Assembly (NCBI GenBank): GCA_002408085.1
Contig: DHQL01000015.1
Span: 1-32,418 of the forward strand
Length of the DNA: 32,418 nt
Reading direction: 5' to 3'
Source: Spirochaeta sp. UBA5339
GTDB taxonomy: Bacteria; Spirochaetota; Spirochaetia; DSM-2461
The position numbers and the translations under genes were made by a program. Within the stretch, counting starts at the first letter, position 1, and every line of letters begins with the position of its first letter. This document shows positions 24,818 through 32,383 of the stretch, piece after piece. The notes beneath the pieces were generated by a model. That model did not search any database and was not told where the DNA came from. It worked only from the letters and a program-made list of their open reading frames with translations.

Positions 24818-25501
24818 ATGGAAGAGTGCAATAAATTGATAATCCCCGAGGTGGAGGCCGATTTCAGTCTTCTGTCTGATAATCCTCAGGCTTTTTCAGA
24901 GGCTTTTGATCAGCTGGGCCGCCCCGGCACCCTGGAGAACGCACCCTGGAAAGATTTTCCGGACAAGCCCTCGGTTAATTTCAGAATTGCCTGGTCAGGT
25001 GACAAACTCATTCTGAAGTTTACCGTCAGGGAGAGAGAGATCCTCGGAACCAGTACTAAGGACTATTCAGATGTGTTCAAGGACAGTTGTGTTGAGATTT
25101 TCCTTTCGCCCGAGGGGAAGGACTACTACTATAACTTCGAGTTTAACTGCGTAGGTGCCTGTCTTGCCCAGAGGGGGACCGAAAGGGCCGGGCGGGAGGA
25201 GTTGCCCGAATGTCTCCTTGATCAGGTTGTCCGTATCCCGTCCCTCCCGATTGAGCCTGTTCATCTCTATCATGAAGGACTTGCGGATGAAGCCCCAGTC
25301 TGGTCCCTGCTGGTTGTTCTGCCGGCGGAGGTTTTTTCGGAAGAGGTATTTGCCGACTTCAAGGCCCTCCGGATGAGGGGAAACCTCTACAAGTGCGGTG
25401 ACGGTCTGGAGAAGCCCCACTATCTCTGCTGGAACAAAATTGAAACGGAGAACCCTGATTTTCACCGTCCCGAGTTCTTCGGTGAGCTCTGGTTCAGCTG
25501 A
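24818..25501 (+). CDS. CBM9-like carbohydrate-binding protein
   Basis: 227 residues with features of the family-9-like carbohydrate-binding fold (DOMON/CBM9-related): WKDFPDKPSVNFRIAWSGDK, the KDSCVEIFLSP strand, FEFNCVG, and the closing HYLCWNKIETENPDFHRPEF, followed by FGEL, which is very typical of this group. No signal peptide is visible, so it may act in the cytoplasm or be exported another way. ATG 24818 has AGGAG 6 nt upstream; an in-frame ATG at 24803 lies inside the previous gene and is less likely. It sits between the kinase unit and the sugar ABC transporter, so a role in carbohydrate sensing or use is plausible but unproven. Confidence 0.75.
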   Translation: MEECNKLIIPEVEADFSLLSDNPQAFSEAFDQLGRPGTLENAPWKDFPDKPSVNFRIAWSGDKLILKFTVREREILGTSTKDYSDVFKDSCVEIFLSPEGKDYYYNFEFNCVGACLAQRGTERAGREELPECLLDQVVRIPSLPIEPVHLYHEGLADEAPVWSLLVVLPAEVFSEEVFADFKALRMRGNLYKCGDGLEKPHYLCWNKIETENPDFHRPEFFGELWFS

Positions 25502-25593
25502 TTCGTCCCCTTTAACAGAAATCAAACAGGAATTAAGCCTTTTCTGAACGCTATTCAAGCCTTATTTAAACATTCCTCCTTTTGAATTGTTTT

Positions 25594-25611
25594 ATCCCCT
25601 TCAGTGGGGAT
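25594..25611 (+). promoter_or_regulatory. Hairpin in 5' leader of the ABC binding-protein gene
   Basis: ATCCCC-TTCAGT-GGGGAT forms a perfect 6-bp stem 12 bp upstream of the Shine-Dalgarno sequence. It may influence translation or mRNA stability. No clear -35/-10 pair was found in the 134-bp gap. Confidence 0.4.
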
Positions 25612-25635
25612 GGAAAAAGCTACAGGAGAAATGAT

Positions 25636-26979
25636 TTGAAACGCTTAGTAACGACCCTTATGTTTTGTGTTCTGACAGCCGCTGCATTCGCATCTGGACA
25701 GAGTGAAGAAACTGCTTCAGCAGATAAGCAGATGACTGCTGAAAACGAAGTAAAAGAGATCCAGTTCTGGTTTGCCTTCGGTGATGCCAAAAGATCCGGC
25801 TGGATCAAGGATCTTGCCGCCGAGTGGAATGCTGCCAACCCCGGATACAGGGTGGTTGCCGAAGCCAAGGGAAGCTATCGAGAGACCCTTCAGGCCGCCG
25901 TTCTGGCTTCCCGTCAGGGTGTTGCTCCCCATCTGGTCCATGTCTTTGAAGTAGGAACACAGCTGGCCGCCGACACAGGGATTTTCGAGCCCATCGGAAA
26001 TGTGGGGAAGTTTGACACCAGCGACTATATCGAGCCTGTACTCAACTACTACACCATCGACGGAACTGTAAACTCCATCCCCTTTAACAGCTCTTCTCCC
26101 ATCCTCTACACCAACAAGGATATGATGAAGAAGGCCGGTCTTGATCCCGACAATCCCCCTGAAACCTTCGAAGAGATCCTCGCCGCCTGTGAACAGGCCA
26201 GAGCCGCCGGAATCGATGAAGCGGGTCTCGGATTCTGTCTCCACGGATGGTACTTCGAGCAGTGGATGGCCGAGCAGGGCGCTCCCATTGTGAACAACGG
26301 AAACGGACGAGACGGCAGAGCCACTGAAACCATGCTGAACAGCGACGCCGCCATGAACATCTATGAGTTTATCAAAGAACTCAATGACAGAGGATTCTAC
26401 AAGTACAGCGGTAAGTTCGAAGACTGGGACGGATCAGACGCCATCTTCCAGGAGGGCAAGATCATGTTCCACATTACCTCCACTGCAGACCTCGGAAACA
26501 TCAGCACCGCCATCGGCGGCCGCTTTGAAATGGGAACAGGAAGACTCCCCATCCCCGCGGACAGCAGAAGAAACGGTGTTGTTATAGGCGGAGCAAGTGT
26601 ATGGCTGACCAAGGGACATCCCATGGATGAAATGGAAGCGGCCAGAGACTTCATCCTCTTCCTGACCAATACAGAGAACATGATGGACTGGCACAAGATG
26701 ACCGGTTACTACCCTGTAAGAAAGAGCTCTGTCGATGAGCTTGAGAAAGAGGGCTGGTTTGCCGATGCTCCCGAGAGAACAATCGCCTTTACACAGCTTC
26801 TGGAAACCATTCCCAACCAGGCTACAGCCGGGGGTGTAATGGGTACCTTCGGTGATACAAGAACCATCGTTGAAGAGGCTATTCAGAAGATCCTGAACGG
26901 CGGTGATGTCCAGGCAGCTGCCGACGAAGCCAGGAAACTGGCGGACCTCAAGCTGGCCGAGTACAACAAGAACTTCTAA
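25636..26979 (+). CDS. ABC transporter substrate-binding protein, UgpB-like
   Basis: Family-1 extracellular solute-binding protein. The signal peptide MKRLVTTLMFCVLTAAAFAS has no lipobox Cys near the cleavage site, so it is probably a soluble periplasmic protein. The mature part starts with the usual IQFWFAF strand and AAEWNAANPGYRVV. The segment with YRETLQAAVLASRQG, APHLVHVFEVGTQLA and GIFEPIG closely resembles UgpB, the sn-glycerol-3-phosphate binding protein, though sugar binders share the fold. The start is TTG 25636 with AGGAG 7 nt upstream; upstream in-frame codons lack a site. Codon use suggests high expression. Two permease genes follow after an attenuator-like hairpin. Confidence 0.9.
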   Translation: MKRLVTTLMFCVLTAAAFASGQSEETASADKQMTAENEVKEIQFWFAFGDAKRSGWIKDLAAEWNAANPGYRVVAEAKGSYRETLQAAVLASRQGVAPHLVHVFEVGTQLAADTGIFEPIGNVGKFDTSDYIEPVLNYYTIDGTVNSIPFNSSSPILYTNKDMMKKAGLDPDNPPETFEEILAACEQARAAGIDEAGLGFCLHGWYFEQWMAEQGAPIVNNGNGRDGRATETMLNSDAAMNIYEFIKELNDRGFYKYSGKFEDWDGSDAIFQEGKIMFHITSTADLGNISTAIGGRFEMGTGRLPIPADSRRNGVVIGGASVWLTKGHPMDEMEAARDFILFLTNTENMMDWHKMTGYYPVRKSSVDELEKEGWFADAPERTIAFTQLLETIPNQATAGGVMGTFGDTRTIVEEAIQKILNGGDVQAAADEARKLADLKLAEYNKNF

Positions 26980-27005
26980 TCCTTAATTTACTGTAATACC
27001 TTTGA

Positions 27006-27038
27006 CAGTCCGGGACGGAATTCGTTCCGGGCTGTTTT
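27006..27038 (+). terminator. Attenuator/terminator between binding protein and permeases
   Basis: A continuous 12-bp stem (27006-27017 with 27023-27034, two G-T pairs) and a 5-nt loop are followed by TTTT. This is a good intrinsic terminator inside an operon and would give more binding protein than permease, a usual need in these importers. Confidence 0.8.
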
Positions 27039-27062
27039 GTGATTTTAGCGGAGCTCTTCAAT

Positions 27063-27992
27063 ATGAACACTCATAGTCAATACAGATCCCGGGTGCTGCC
27101 CTGGGTTTTTCTTTCCCCCACACTTTTTATTCTGCTGGTCTTTCTCTACTATCCCGCCTGGCAGTCCATTATCTTAAGCCTCTTCAGAAGCAATCTCTTT
27201 CTGGGGACAAGGCAGTTTATCGGTCTTGAAAACTTCAGGAACCTCCTTACCGGTCCCCTGGCGCCGGCATACAAACAGGTTTTTCTCCAGACCCTGGTCT
27301 TCTCAGTGCTGGTGATCGTTCCGGGGCTGCTGATCAGTCTGGCCCTGGCTTCAATGACCAACTCCCTGGGAAAGCATGGGAAAATATACCGTATCCTTCT
27401 GATATGGCCCTACGCCCTCTCTCCGGCGGTGGCGGGTACTATCTTCTCCTTTATGTTCAATCCCGACACCGGGGCGGTGAATACATTTCTGAAACAGTTC
27501 GGAGGGCTTCAGCCCCGGTGGCTGGACAATCCTGTACTGGCTTTTGTTCTTGTGGTTTGCGGCTGTATCTGGAAGAATCTTGGATACAATATCGTCTTCT
27601 ATCTGGCCTCACTGCAGAATATCCCGAAGGCCAACTATGAAGCAGCTGAACTGGACGGCGCCGGGGTTCTGCGGAAGTTCTTCAGGATAACCCTTCCACT
27701 GGTCAGTCCGGTTACCTACTTTCTTATTTTTACAAATCTGACCTATACGGTCTTTGAAGCCTTTGCCCTGGTTGATCTGATGACCATGGGCGGTCCCATG
27801 GGGCCGCCTCCCCTGGACAAGGCCGGTCTGACCACCTTTCTGATCTACAAGGTCTTTCAGGACGGATTCGGCGGGAGCAGCAATATGGGCTTTGCCGCGG
27901 CCCAGTCGGTGATTCTTATGATTATGGTTGCAGCTGTTACCTTTCTGCAGTTCAAGTACGGCGACAAGAAAGTACACTACGGAGGTGAGTGA
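27063..27992 (+). CDS. ABC transporter permease, MalF/UgpA type
   Basis: Six predicted membrane helices, starting WVFLSPTLFILLVFLYYPAW. The cytoplasmic EAA loop NYEAAELDGAGVLRKFFRIT contacts the ATPase. The 309 residues fit the MalF/UgpA class without the large MalF P2 loop. ATG 27063 follows GGAG at 9 nt. A GTG at 27039 would extend it but lies directly at the T-tract of the terminator hairpin, so it is not favoured. It works with the next gene as a heterodimeric channel for the substrate of the upstream binding protein. Confidence 0.9.
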   Translation: MNTHSQYRSRVLPWVFLSPTLFILLVFLYYPAWQSIILSLFRSNLFLGTRQFIGLENFRNLLTGPLAPAYKQVFLQTLVFSVLVIVPGLLISLALASMTNSLGKHGKIYRILLIWPYALSPAVAGTIFSFMFNPDTGAVNTFLKQFGGLQPRWLDNPVLAFVLVVCGCIWKNLGYNIVFYLASLQNIPKANYEAAELDGAGVLRKFFRITLPLVSPVTYFLIFTNLTYTVFEAFALVDLMTMGGPMGPPPLDKAGLTTFLIYKVFQDGFGGSSNMGFAAAQSVILMIMVAAVTFLQFKYGDKKVHYGGE

Positions 27993-28882
27993 TGAAGCAC
28001 AAAAAGATTATTACACATATAATCCTGGGAATCGCATCCTTTCTGATAGCCTTCCCCCTGCTCTTTGCCCTGCTCAAGTCGACCCAGAGTCCCGGACAGG
28101 TGATGTCAGCCCGGCTGATGCCGGGGGATATGTTTTTCCGGAATGTGAGCCGGGTGTGGAACAACTACAGCTTCTACCGCTATATGGCCAACTCCATGAA
28201 GATCTCCCTGGTTATTATGGTGGGAAAGACCATCTTCTCCTTCTTCGCGGCCTTTGCCCTGGTCTTTATGGATTTCAAGGGGAAGAAGTTTATCTTCGGC
28301 TTTATAATTGTGACTCTGATGATGCCGACGGAGATGCTGATTATCGGTCTCTTTGATGTGGTTTCCCTGCAGCCTGCCGCATCTGCTGGTGAGTTCTTCA
28401 GCTGGTTTATCCATCCCGGTAAACTGCTTTTCGAGCCGGTTCAGTACGGATTCGGCTGGACCGATAAGGCCGCTTCCATTGTGGTTCCCTTTCTGGCCTC
28501 GGCAACGGCGGTGTTTATGTTCCGTCAGCACTTTCGTAATATTCCGGGATCTCTGATGGATGCCTCCCTTATTGACGGAGCAGGACCCTGGCGTTTTATC
28601 CTCCATGTGCTCTTCCCCTTAAGCAGGAACACCATTGGGGCTCTCTTTGTGGTTCAGTTTGTCTACGCCTGGAACCAGTATCTCTGGCCCCGGGTTATTA
28701 TCCGGAATGAGAGCGCACAGGTTATTCAGGTGGGGCTGAAGGCCCTTTTTGGAAACTCCGAGGGAGTGGAGTGGGGACAGGTTATGGCGGGATCTGTTAT
28801 TACAATGATTCCCCCTCTTATCATCCTGATACTGCTTCACGATCAGTTTATGAAGGGGATCGCCTTTTCGGACAACAAGTAG
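27992..28882 (+). CDS. ABC transporter permease, MalG/UgpE type
   Basis: Six membrane helices from IITHIILGIASFLIAFPLLF onward and an EAA-type loop, LMDASLIDGAGPWRFILHVL, where the first positions are altered from the usual EAA. The 296-residue length is slightly above the usual 270-280, with an insert around residues 120-155. ATG 27992 overlaps the previous stop by one base, with GGAGG 6 nt upstream; GTG 27989 is an alternative. No ATPase gene follows, so the transporter probably shares a general UgpC/MsmX-type ATPase encoded elsewhere. Confidence 0.9.
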   Translation: MKHKKIITHIILGIASFLIAFPLLFALLKSTQSPGQVMSARLMPGDMFFRNVSRVWNNYSFYRYMANSMKISLVIMVGKTIFSFFAAFALVFMDFKGKKFIFGFIIVTLMMPTEMLIIGLFDVVSLQPAASAGEFFSWFIHPGKLLFEPVQYGFGWTDKAASIVVPFLASATAVFMFRQHFRNIPGSLMDASLIDGAGPWRFILHVLFPLSRNTIGALFVVQFVYAWNQYLWPRVIIRNESAQVIQVGLKALFGNSEGVEWGQVMAGSVITMIPPLIILILLHDQFMKGIAFSDNK

Positions 28883-28924
28883 GTCAGGCAGAGGGGCCGG
28901 TTCCAGGCCGGCGGCTCGGGCGGG

Positions 28925-28970
28925 CCGGAGAAGGGGAGCCGGAGAAGGGGAGCCGGAGAAGGGGAGCCGG
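28925..28970. repeat. 14-bp GC-rich minisatellite
   Basis: Three identical copies of CCGGAGAAGGGGAG (28925-28966) plus CCGG lie in the 114-bp gap between the convergent permease and dtd genes. The surrounding sequence is also rich in GGCCGG. No T-run terminator was seen in this gap. Confidence 0.9.
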
Positions 28971-28996
28971 GTTCTGCTCCCCCTAGATCTGCGGAC

Positions 28997-29449
28997 CTAC
29001 TCCCGGTTCCGGGAGTCAATGCAGATTGTGACGGGTCCGTCGTTGCAGATGTCCACCTCCATGGAGGCGCCGAACTCACCAGTTTTGACGGTAAGTCCCG
29101 TTTTCTGCTTGATCCGGGAGACGAACTGTTCATAGAGGGGGATGGCTATTTCGGGAGGGGCCGACAGACTGAAGCCCGGACGGTTTCCCTTCTTCGTGCT
29201 GGCAAAGAGGGTGAACTGGCTGACAATCAGAAGCTCTCCCTTAATGTCCTGTACCGACAGGTTCATCTTGTCCTGATCATCGGTAAAGATCCTCATGCCG
29301 GCAATCTTGCCGCTGAGCCACTCTATATCCTCGTCTCCGTCCTCCGGGGAGACCCCCAGAAGAATCATCAGACCCGCCCCGGTGCTGCGGGTCTCTTTTT
29401 TGTCTATACATACTGAGGCACGGGAGACTCTCTGCAGGACGGCTCTCAC
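28997..29449 (-). CDS. dtd: D-aminoacyl-tRNA deacylase
   Basis: Removes D-amino acids (and glycine from tRNA-Ala) mischarged on tRNA. Both hallmark motifs are present: SQFTLFA around the middle and NDGPVTICIDS near the C-terminus, with the GNRPGFSLSAPP segment between. The start MRAVLQRVSRASV is standard, and the 150 residues are family length. The start codon is GTG at 29449, overlapping the ridA stop (GTGA) by 4 nt, so it is translated by coupling; no strong Shine-Dalgarno sequence is seen. It is paired with ridA in a two-gene proofreading or detoxifying unit. Confidence 0.96.
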   Translation of the reverse strand: MRAVLQRVSRASVCIDKKETRSTGAGLMILLGVSPEDGDEDIEWLSGKIAGMRIFTDDQDKMNLSVQDIKGELLIVSQFTLFASTKKGNRPGFSLSAPPEIAIPLYEQFVSRIKQKTGLTVKTGEFGASMEVDICNDGPVTICIDSRNRE

Positions 29450-29823
29450 TGCTTCAGGGCCACCGCTTCGATCTCGATCTCTCCATCAAGGGGGAGGCGG
29501 GCTGCCTCAACCAGGGAGCGGGCGGGCTTGTGGTCGGTAAAGAACTCCTTGTAGACCTCATTGATCCGGGAGAAGTTGCCCATGTCTTTTACAAAGACCG
29601 TAACCTTGACGACACTGTTCAGGCCGGCACCGGCTTCCTTCAATACGGCTTCTACATTCTTCAGGGCCTGTCTTGTCTGTTCCTCGATGGGACCCTCCAG
29701 GAGTTTTCCTGTTTCAGGGACGATGGGGAGCTGACCTGAGGTGAATACCATGGAACCAGTATCGATTCCCTGGGAGTAAGGGCCTACTGCTGCAGGGGCT
29801 TTGTCGGTTTTGACTGCTTTCAT
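29446..29823 (-). CDS. ridA: RidA family 2-iminobutanoate/2-iminopropanoate deaminase
   Basis: Small trimeric enzyme that hydrolyses reactive enamines and imines made by PLP enzymes. Visible family motifs are APAAVGPYSQGI at the N-terminus, FTSGQLP, TRQALKNVEAVLKEAG, KVTVFVKDM and the closing ARSLVEAARLPLDGEIEIEA, with the active-site Arg in ARSLVEA. The 125 residues are the normal length. ATG 29823 has AGGAG 6 nt upstream. The gene is divergent from pyrG. The 160-bp gap contains the pyrG promoter; I could not define the ridA promoter. Confidence 0.95.
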   Translation of the reverse strand: MKAVKTDKAPAAVGPYSQGIDTGSMVFTSGQLPIVPETGKLLEGPIEEQTRQALKNVEAVLKEAGAGLNSVVKVTVFVKDMGNFSRINEVYKEFFTDHKPARSLVEAARLPLDGEIEIEAVALKQ

Positions 29824-29946
29824 ACTTCTCTCCTGATTGCTGGTGAATTAAGATTTAATCCCCGCTGTCCTGTCCGGGGGGCATTTGTCCATTCTGGATC
29901 ATGTTCATAATCTACTTATTCCTGAGCAAAATTGCAATTGGCGTAA

Positions 29947-29976
29947 TTGACAGAGTAAGAGTATCCGGGGAATAAT
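29947..29976 (+). promoter_or_regulatory. Promoter for pyrG, start-codon proximal
   Basis: TTGACA (29947-29952, perfect) and AATAAT (29971-29976, 5 of 6) are separated by 18 bp. The -10 box ends 8 nt before the pyrG ATG, and no Shine-Dalgarno sequence fits between, so the mRNA is predicted to be leaderless. Confidence 0.65.
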
Positions 29977-29984
29977 TTTACTAC

Positions 29985-31610
29985 ATGAAGAAGTATATTT
30001 TTGTTACAGGCGGTGTTTGTTCCAGCCTTGGAAAGGGACTGGCCTCGGCATCCCTGGGTACCCTCCTTGAAAGCAGAGGGTTTTCTGTATGTATGATCAA
30101 AGTCGACCCCTATATTAATGTCGACGCGGGGACAATGAGCCCCTACCAGCACGGTGAAGTATATGTCACCGATGACGGAGCGGAAACAGACCTCGATCTG
30201 GGGAACTACGCCCGTTTTACCCATTCACCCCTGAGTGCCGCACACTCCCTGACAACAGGTCAGATCTACGATGCGGTTATCAGAAAAGAGAGAGAGGGAA
30301 AGTTCCTCGGCAAGTGTGTCCAGGTCGTTCCCCATATTACCGATGAAATCAAAAGACGGATCTTCTCCCTTGGAGAGAAACCCGAAATCGACGTAACCAT
30401 CGTTGAAATCGGGGGGACCGTTGGAGATATCGAATCCATTCCCTATCTGGAAGCGGTTCGTCAGATCATTCACGAGAAGGGACATGCAAATGCCCTTTCG
30501 GTTCACCTGACTCTTGTTCCCACGGTTACCGGCGGCGAAGTAAAGACCAAACCCACACAGCACTCTGTTAAAGAGATGAGAGAGATCGGTATTCAGCCTG
30601 ATGTACTCCTCTGCCGCTGTCAGGAAGAGCTGGAAGACGATCTGAAGCGCAAGATCTCCCAGTTTACCAATATCGACTATGACTGTGTTCTCTCAGCCCA
30701 TGATGTTGACACCACCATTTATGAGATTCCTGTTGTCTACCACAACCAGGGAATGGATGATGTTGTCTGCCGCAAGCTGGGACTCCGCAGCAAGAAGTCC
30801 AGCATCACCACCACCTGGGGAAAGCTGGCTGATATTCACAAAAACTCCGATACAACCGTCAATATCGCCATGGTCGGAAAGTACATTGAACTGGGAGATG
30901 CCTACAAGTCTGTAGATGAAGCCCTTGTTCACGGTGCCTTTGCCAACGGTGCCAGACTGAACCTGACCAAGGTGGACTCCGAAGAGGTCGAGAAGATCGT
31001 TGCCGAAGGCGGATCTCTTGAAGAACTCTTCGCCCCCTATGACGGAATTCTGATTCCCGGAGGATTCGGTTCCAGAGGTATTCTCGGAATGGTGCAGACC
31101 GCCCGTCATGCCCGTCTTAACAAGATCCCCACTTTCGGAATCTGTCTCGGTCTCCAGATCCTGGTTATCGAATATGCCAGAACTGTTCTTGGAATTGCCG
31201 ATGCCGACAGTTCCGAGTTCAGACCCGAAGGCAACAACTCTGTTATCTCTCTGCTCGAGGAGCAGGTTGATGTAACAGCCTACGGCGGAACCATGCGTCT
31301 GGGACTCAGCGAGTCGCTTATCAACAAAGATACCAATATCTATAAGGCCTACGGCAGTACCAGTATCTGGGAGAGACACAGACACCGTTATGAGGTTTCC
31401 AACAAGTACAGAGAACAGCTGGCAGAGGCCGGACTGATCCTGTCAGGAACAACTCCCGACAAGTCCCTTGTGGAATCAGTCGAGTGGCCCGATCACCCCT
31501 GGGGTGTGGGTGTACAGTTTCACCCCGAGTTTACTTCTTCACCCATCGATGCCGGTCCCCTGTTCAGAGAGTTTATCAAGAACTCTCTGAAGAATGCCGG
31601 TAAGAAATAA
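29985..31610 (+). CDS. pyrG: CTP synthase
   Basis: Converts UTP to CTP with glutamine and ATP. The N-terminal amidoligase domain has FVTGGVCSSLGKGLASASLG, DPYINVDAGTMSPYQHGEVY and GAETDLDLGNYARF. The C-terminal class I glutaminase domain has the nucleophile Cys387 in GICLGLQ and the HPE pair (His513, Glu515) in VGVQFHPEF. The 541 residues are family length. DAGTMSP replaces the more usual DPGTMSP. ATG 29985 gives the standard MKKYIFVTGG start. It is transcribed alone between its own promoter and a strong terminator at 31635-31661. The classical pyrG attenuator of Gram-positives, with a G-rich leader, is excluded by the absence of a leader. Confidence 0.98.
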   Translation: MKKYIFVTGGVCSSLGKGLASASLGTLLESRGFSVCMIKVDPYINVDAGTMSPYQHGEVYVTDDGAETDLDLGNYARFTHSPLSAAHSLTTGQIYDAVIRKEREGKFLGKCVQVVPHITDEIKRRIFSLGEKPEIDVTIVEIGGTVGDIESIPYLEAVRQIIHEKGHANALSVHLTLVPTVTGGEVKTKPTQHSVKEMREIGIQPDVLLCRCQEELEDDLKRKISQFTNIDYDCVLSAHDVDTTIYEIPVVYHNQGMDDVVCRKLGLRSKKSSITTTWGKLADIHKNSDTTVNIAMVGKYIELGDAYKSVDEALVHGAFANGARLNLTKVDSEEVEKIVAEGGSLEELFAPYDGILIPGGFGSRGILGMVQTARHARLNKIPTFGICLGLQILVIEYARTVLGIADADSSEFRPEGNNSVISLLEEQVDVTAYGGTMRLGLSESLINKDTNIYKAYGSTSIWERHRHRYEVSNKYREQLAEAGLILSGTTPDKSLVESVEWPDHPWGVGVQFHPEFTSSPIDAGPLFREFIKNSLKNAGKK

Positions 31611-31634
31611 GAATCTTTCTATTTGAAATATAGT

Positions 31635-31661
31635 ACCGCCTGCTGACCGCAGGCGGTTTTT
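31635..31661 (+). terminator. Intrinsic terminator of pyrG
   Basis: ACCGCCTGC and GCAGGCGGT form a perfect 9-bp stem around TGACC, followed by a T-run (TTTTT counted with the last stem base). It begins 24 bp after the pyrG stop. On the minus strand no T-tract follows, so it serves pyrG rather than the facing gene. Confidence 0.92.
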
Positions 31662-31686
31662 GATTTATAAGTCCTGGCGGGCTCTT

Positions 31687-32121
31687 CTATTTATGAGGAA
31701 CAAGGAGAACAGGTTTTTTCAGTTTCTTAAGAAGATCAGCTCCAACGCTTCCCTTTATTACATGGGTAGCCGCATTGGTTGTTCTGGAACCAATGATAAT
31801 GTAGTTGATTTCAAGCTCCTTAGCCTTATTGGTAATGGCGTCGGAAACATTGCCGCTGAGAATACTGCCGTCTACGGCTATACCCTTTTCACGGCACTGG
31901 CTTTCAAAGTGTTCCATTTTCTGGTTCTCTTTGGTCATCTTCATAGAGATGGACGCCGTCTGTCCTTCGGCACTTGCAACATGTGTAGCCTTCTCACCCC
32001 GGTAGGGGGAAACATAGACCAGATGAAGGGCAGCTCCTGTTTTTGATGCAAAGCTGCAGGCCTCCTCCATAACAGAATCCGAGATATCAGTAAAATCAAG
32101 ACATACAAGAATGGTTTTCAT
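31687..32121 (-). CDS. Universal stress protein (UspA family)
   Basis: 144 residues with the Usp fold: MKTILVCLDFTDISDSVMEE at the start, ALHLVYVSP, then YIIIGSRTTNAATHVIKGSV and GADLLKKLKKPVLLVP at the end. The usual ATP-binding loop G-2x-G-9x-G-S/T is only partly kept: the second glycine is missing (GSRTTNAA), so ATP binding is doubtful. The ATG at 32121 has GGGAG 7 nt upstream; a longer open frame to 32172 begins with sequence foreign to the family. It is divergent from the rRNA-type promoter and convergent with pyrG. A promoter was not assigned with confidence. Confidence 0.88.
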   Translation of the reverse strand: MKTILVCLDFTDISDSVMEEACSFASKTGAALHLVYVSPYRGEKATHVASAEGQTASISMKMTKENQKMEHFESQCREKGIAVDGSILSGNVSDAITNKAKELEINYIIIGSRTTNAATHVIKGSVGADLLKKLKKPVLLVPHK

Positions 32122-32230
32122 ATAGGCTCTCCCTTTTCTATAAGTCTGCTTTATACCCCGAAGATATTCCAACTTTTTTGCATGCTCCGGATCTTCGGCT
32201 CAACATGGCTCATGGTACTTTCAGGAGGAA

Positions 32231-32293
32231 ATAAAAAGAATTTAAAAAAAATTAAAAGGGCTGTTGACAAGAAAGAGGGATTAACAGTATATT
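32231..32293 (+). promoter_or_regulatory. Strong rRNA-type promoter with UP-like tract
   Basis: TTGACA (32264-32269, perfect) and TATATT (32288-32293, 5 of 6) are separated by 18 bp. Directly upstream, 32231-32257 is almost pure A/T with several A-tracts, as in UP elements that bind the alpha subunit of RNA polymerase. Transcription should start near 32300 toward the right edge. Confidence 0.75.
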
Positions 32294-32342
32294 CACGGAG
32301 CGTTCGGGCAACACGCCACGGACGCACAGCGAACAACGGACG

Positions 32343-32353
32343 AGTGATTCACT
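32343..32353 (+). promoter_or_regulatory. boxB-like inverted repeat in the leader
   Basis: AGTGA-T-TCACT is an 11-nt inverted repeat 17 nt before boxA, inside a GATTCAC direct repeat. An alternative larger-loop pairing uses the second GATTCAC copy. Position before boxA is unlike lambda nut sites but found in rRNA leaders, where boxB precedes boxA. Confidence 0.4.
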
Positions 32354-32370
32354 GATTCACGACTCTTAAT

Positions 32371-32383
32371 TGTTCTTTTACAA
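32371..32383 (+). promoter_or_regulatory. boxA antitermination element
   Basis: TGTTCTTTTACAA closely matches the rRNA boxA consensus TGCTCTTTAACA, bound by NusB-NusE to prevent early termination. It lies about 75 nt after the predicted transcription start. Confidence 0.7.

Noticed and set aside
32151..32336. Minus-strand ORF across the rRNA-type promoter
   Set aside because: It covers the UP tract, -35 and -10, has no SD and no protein-like composition.
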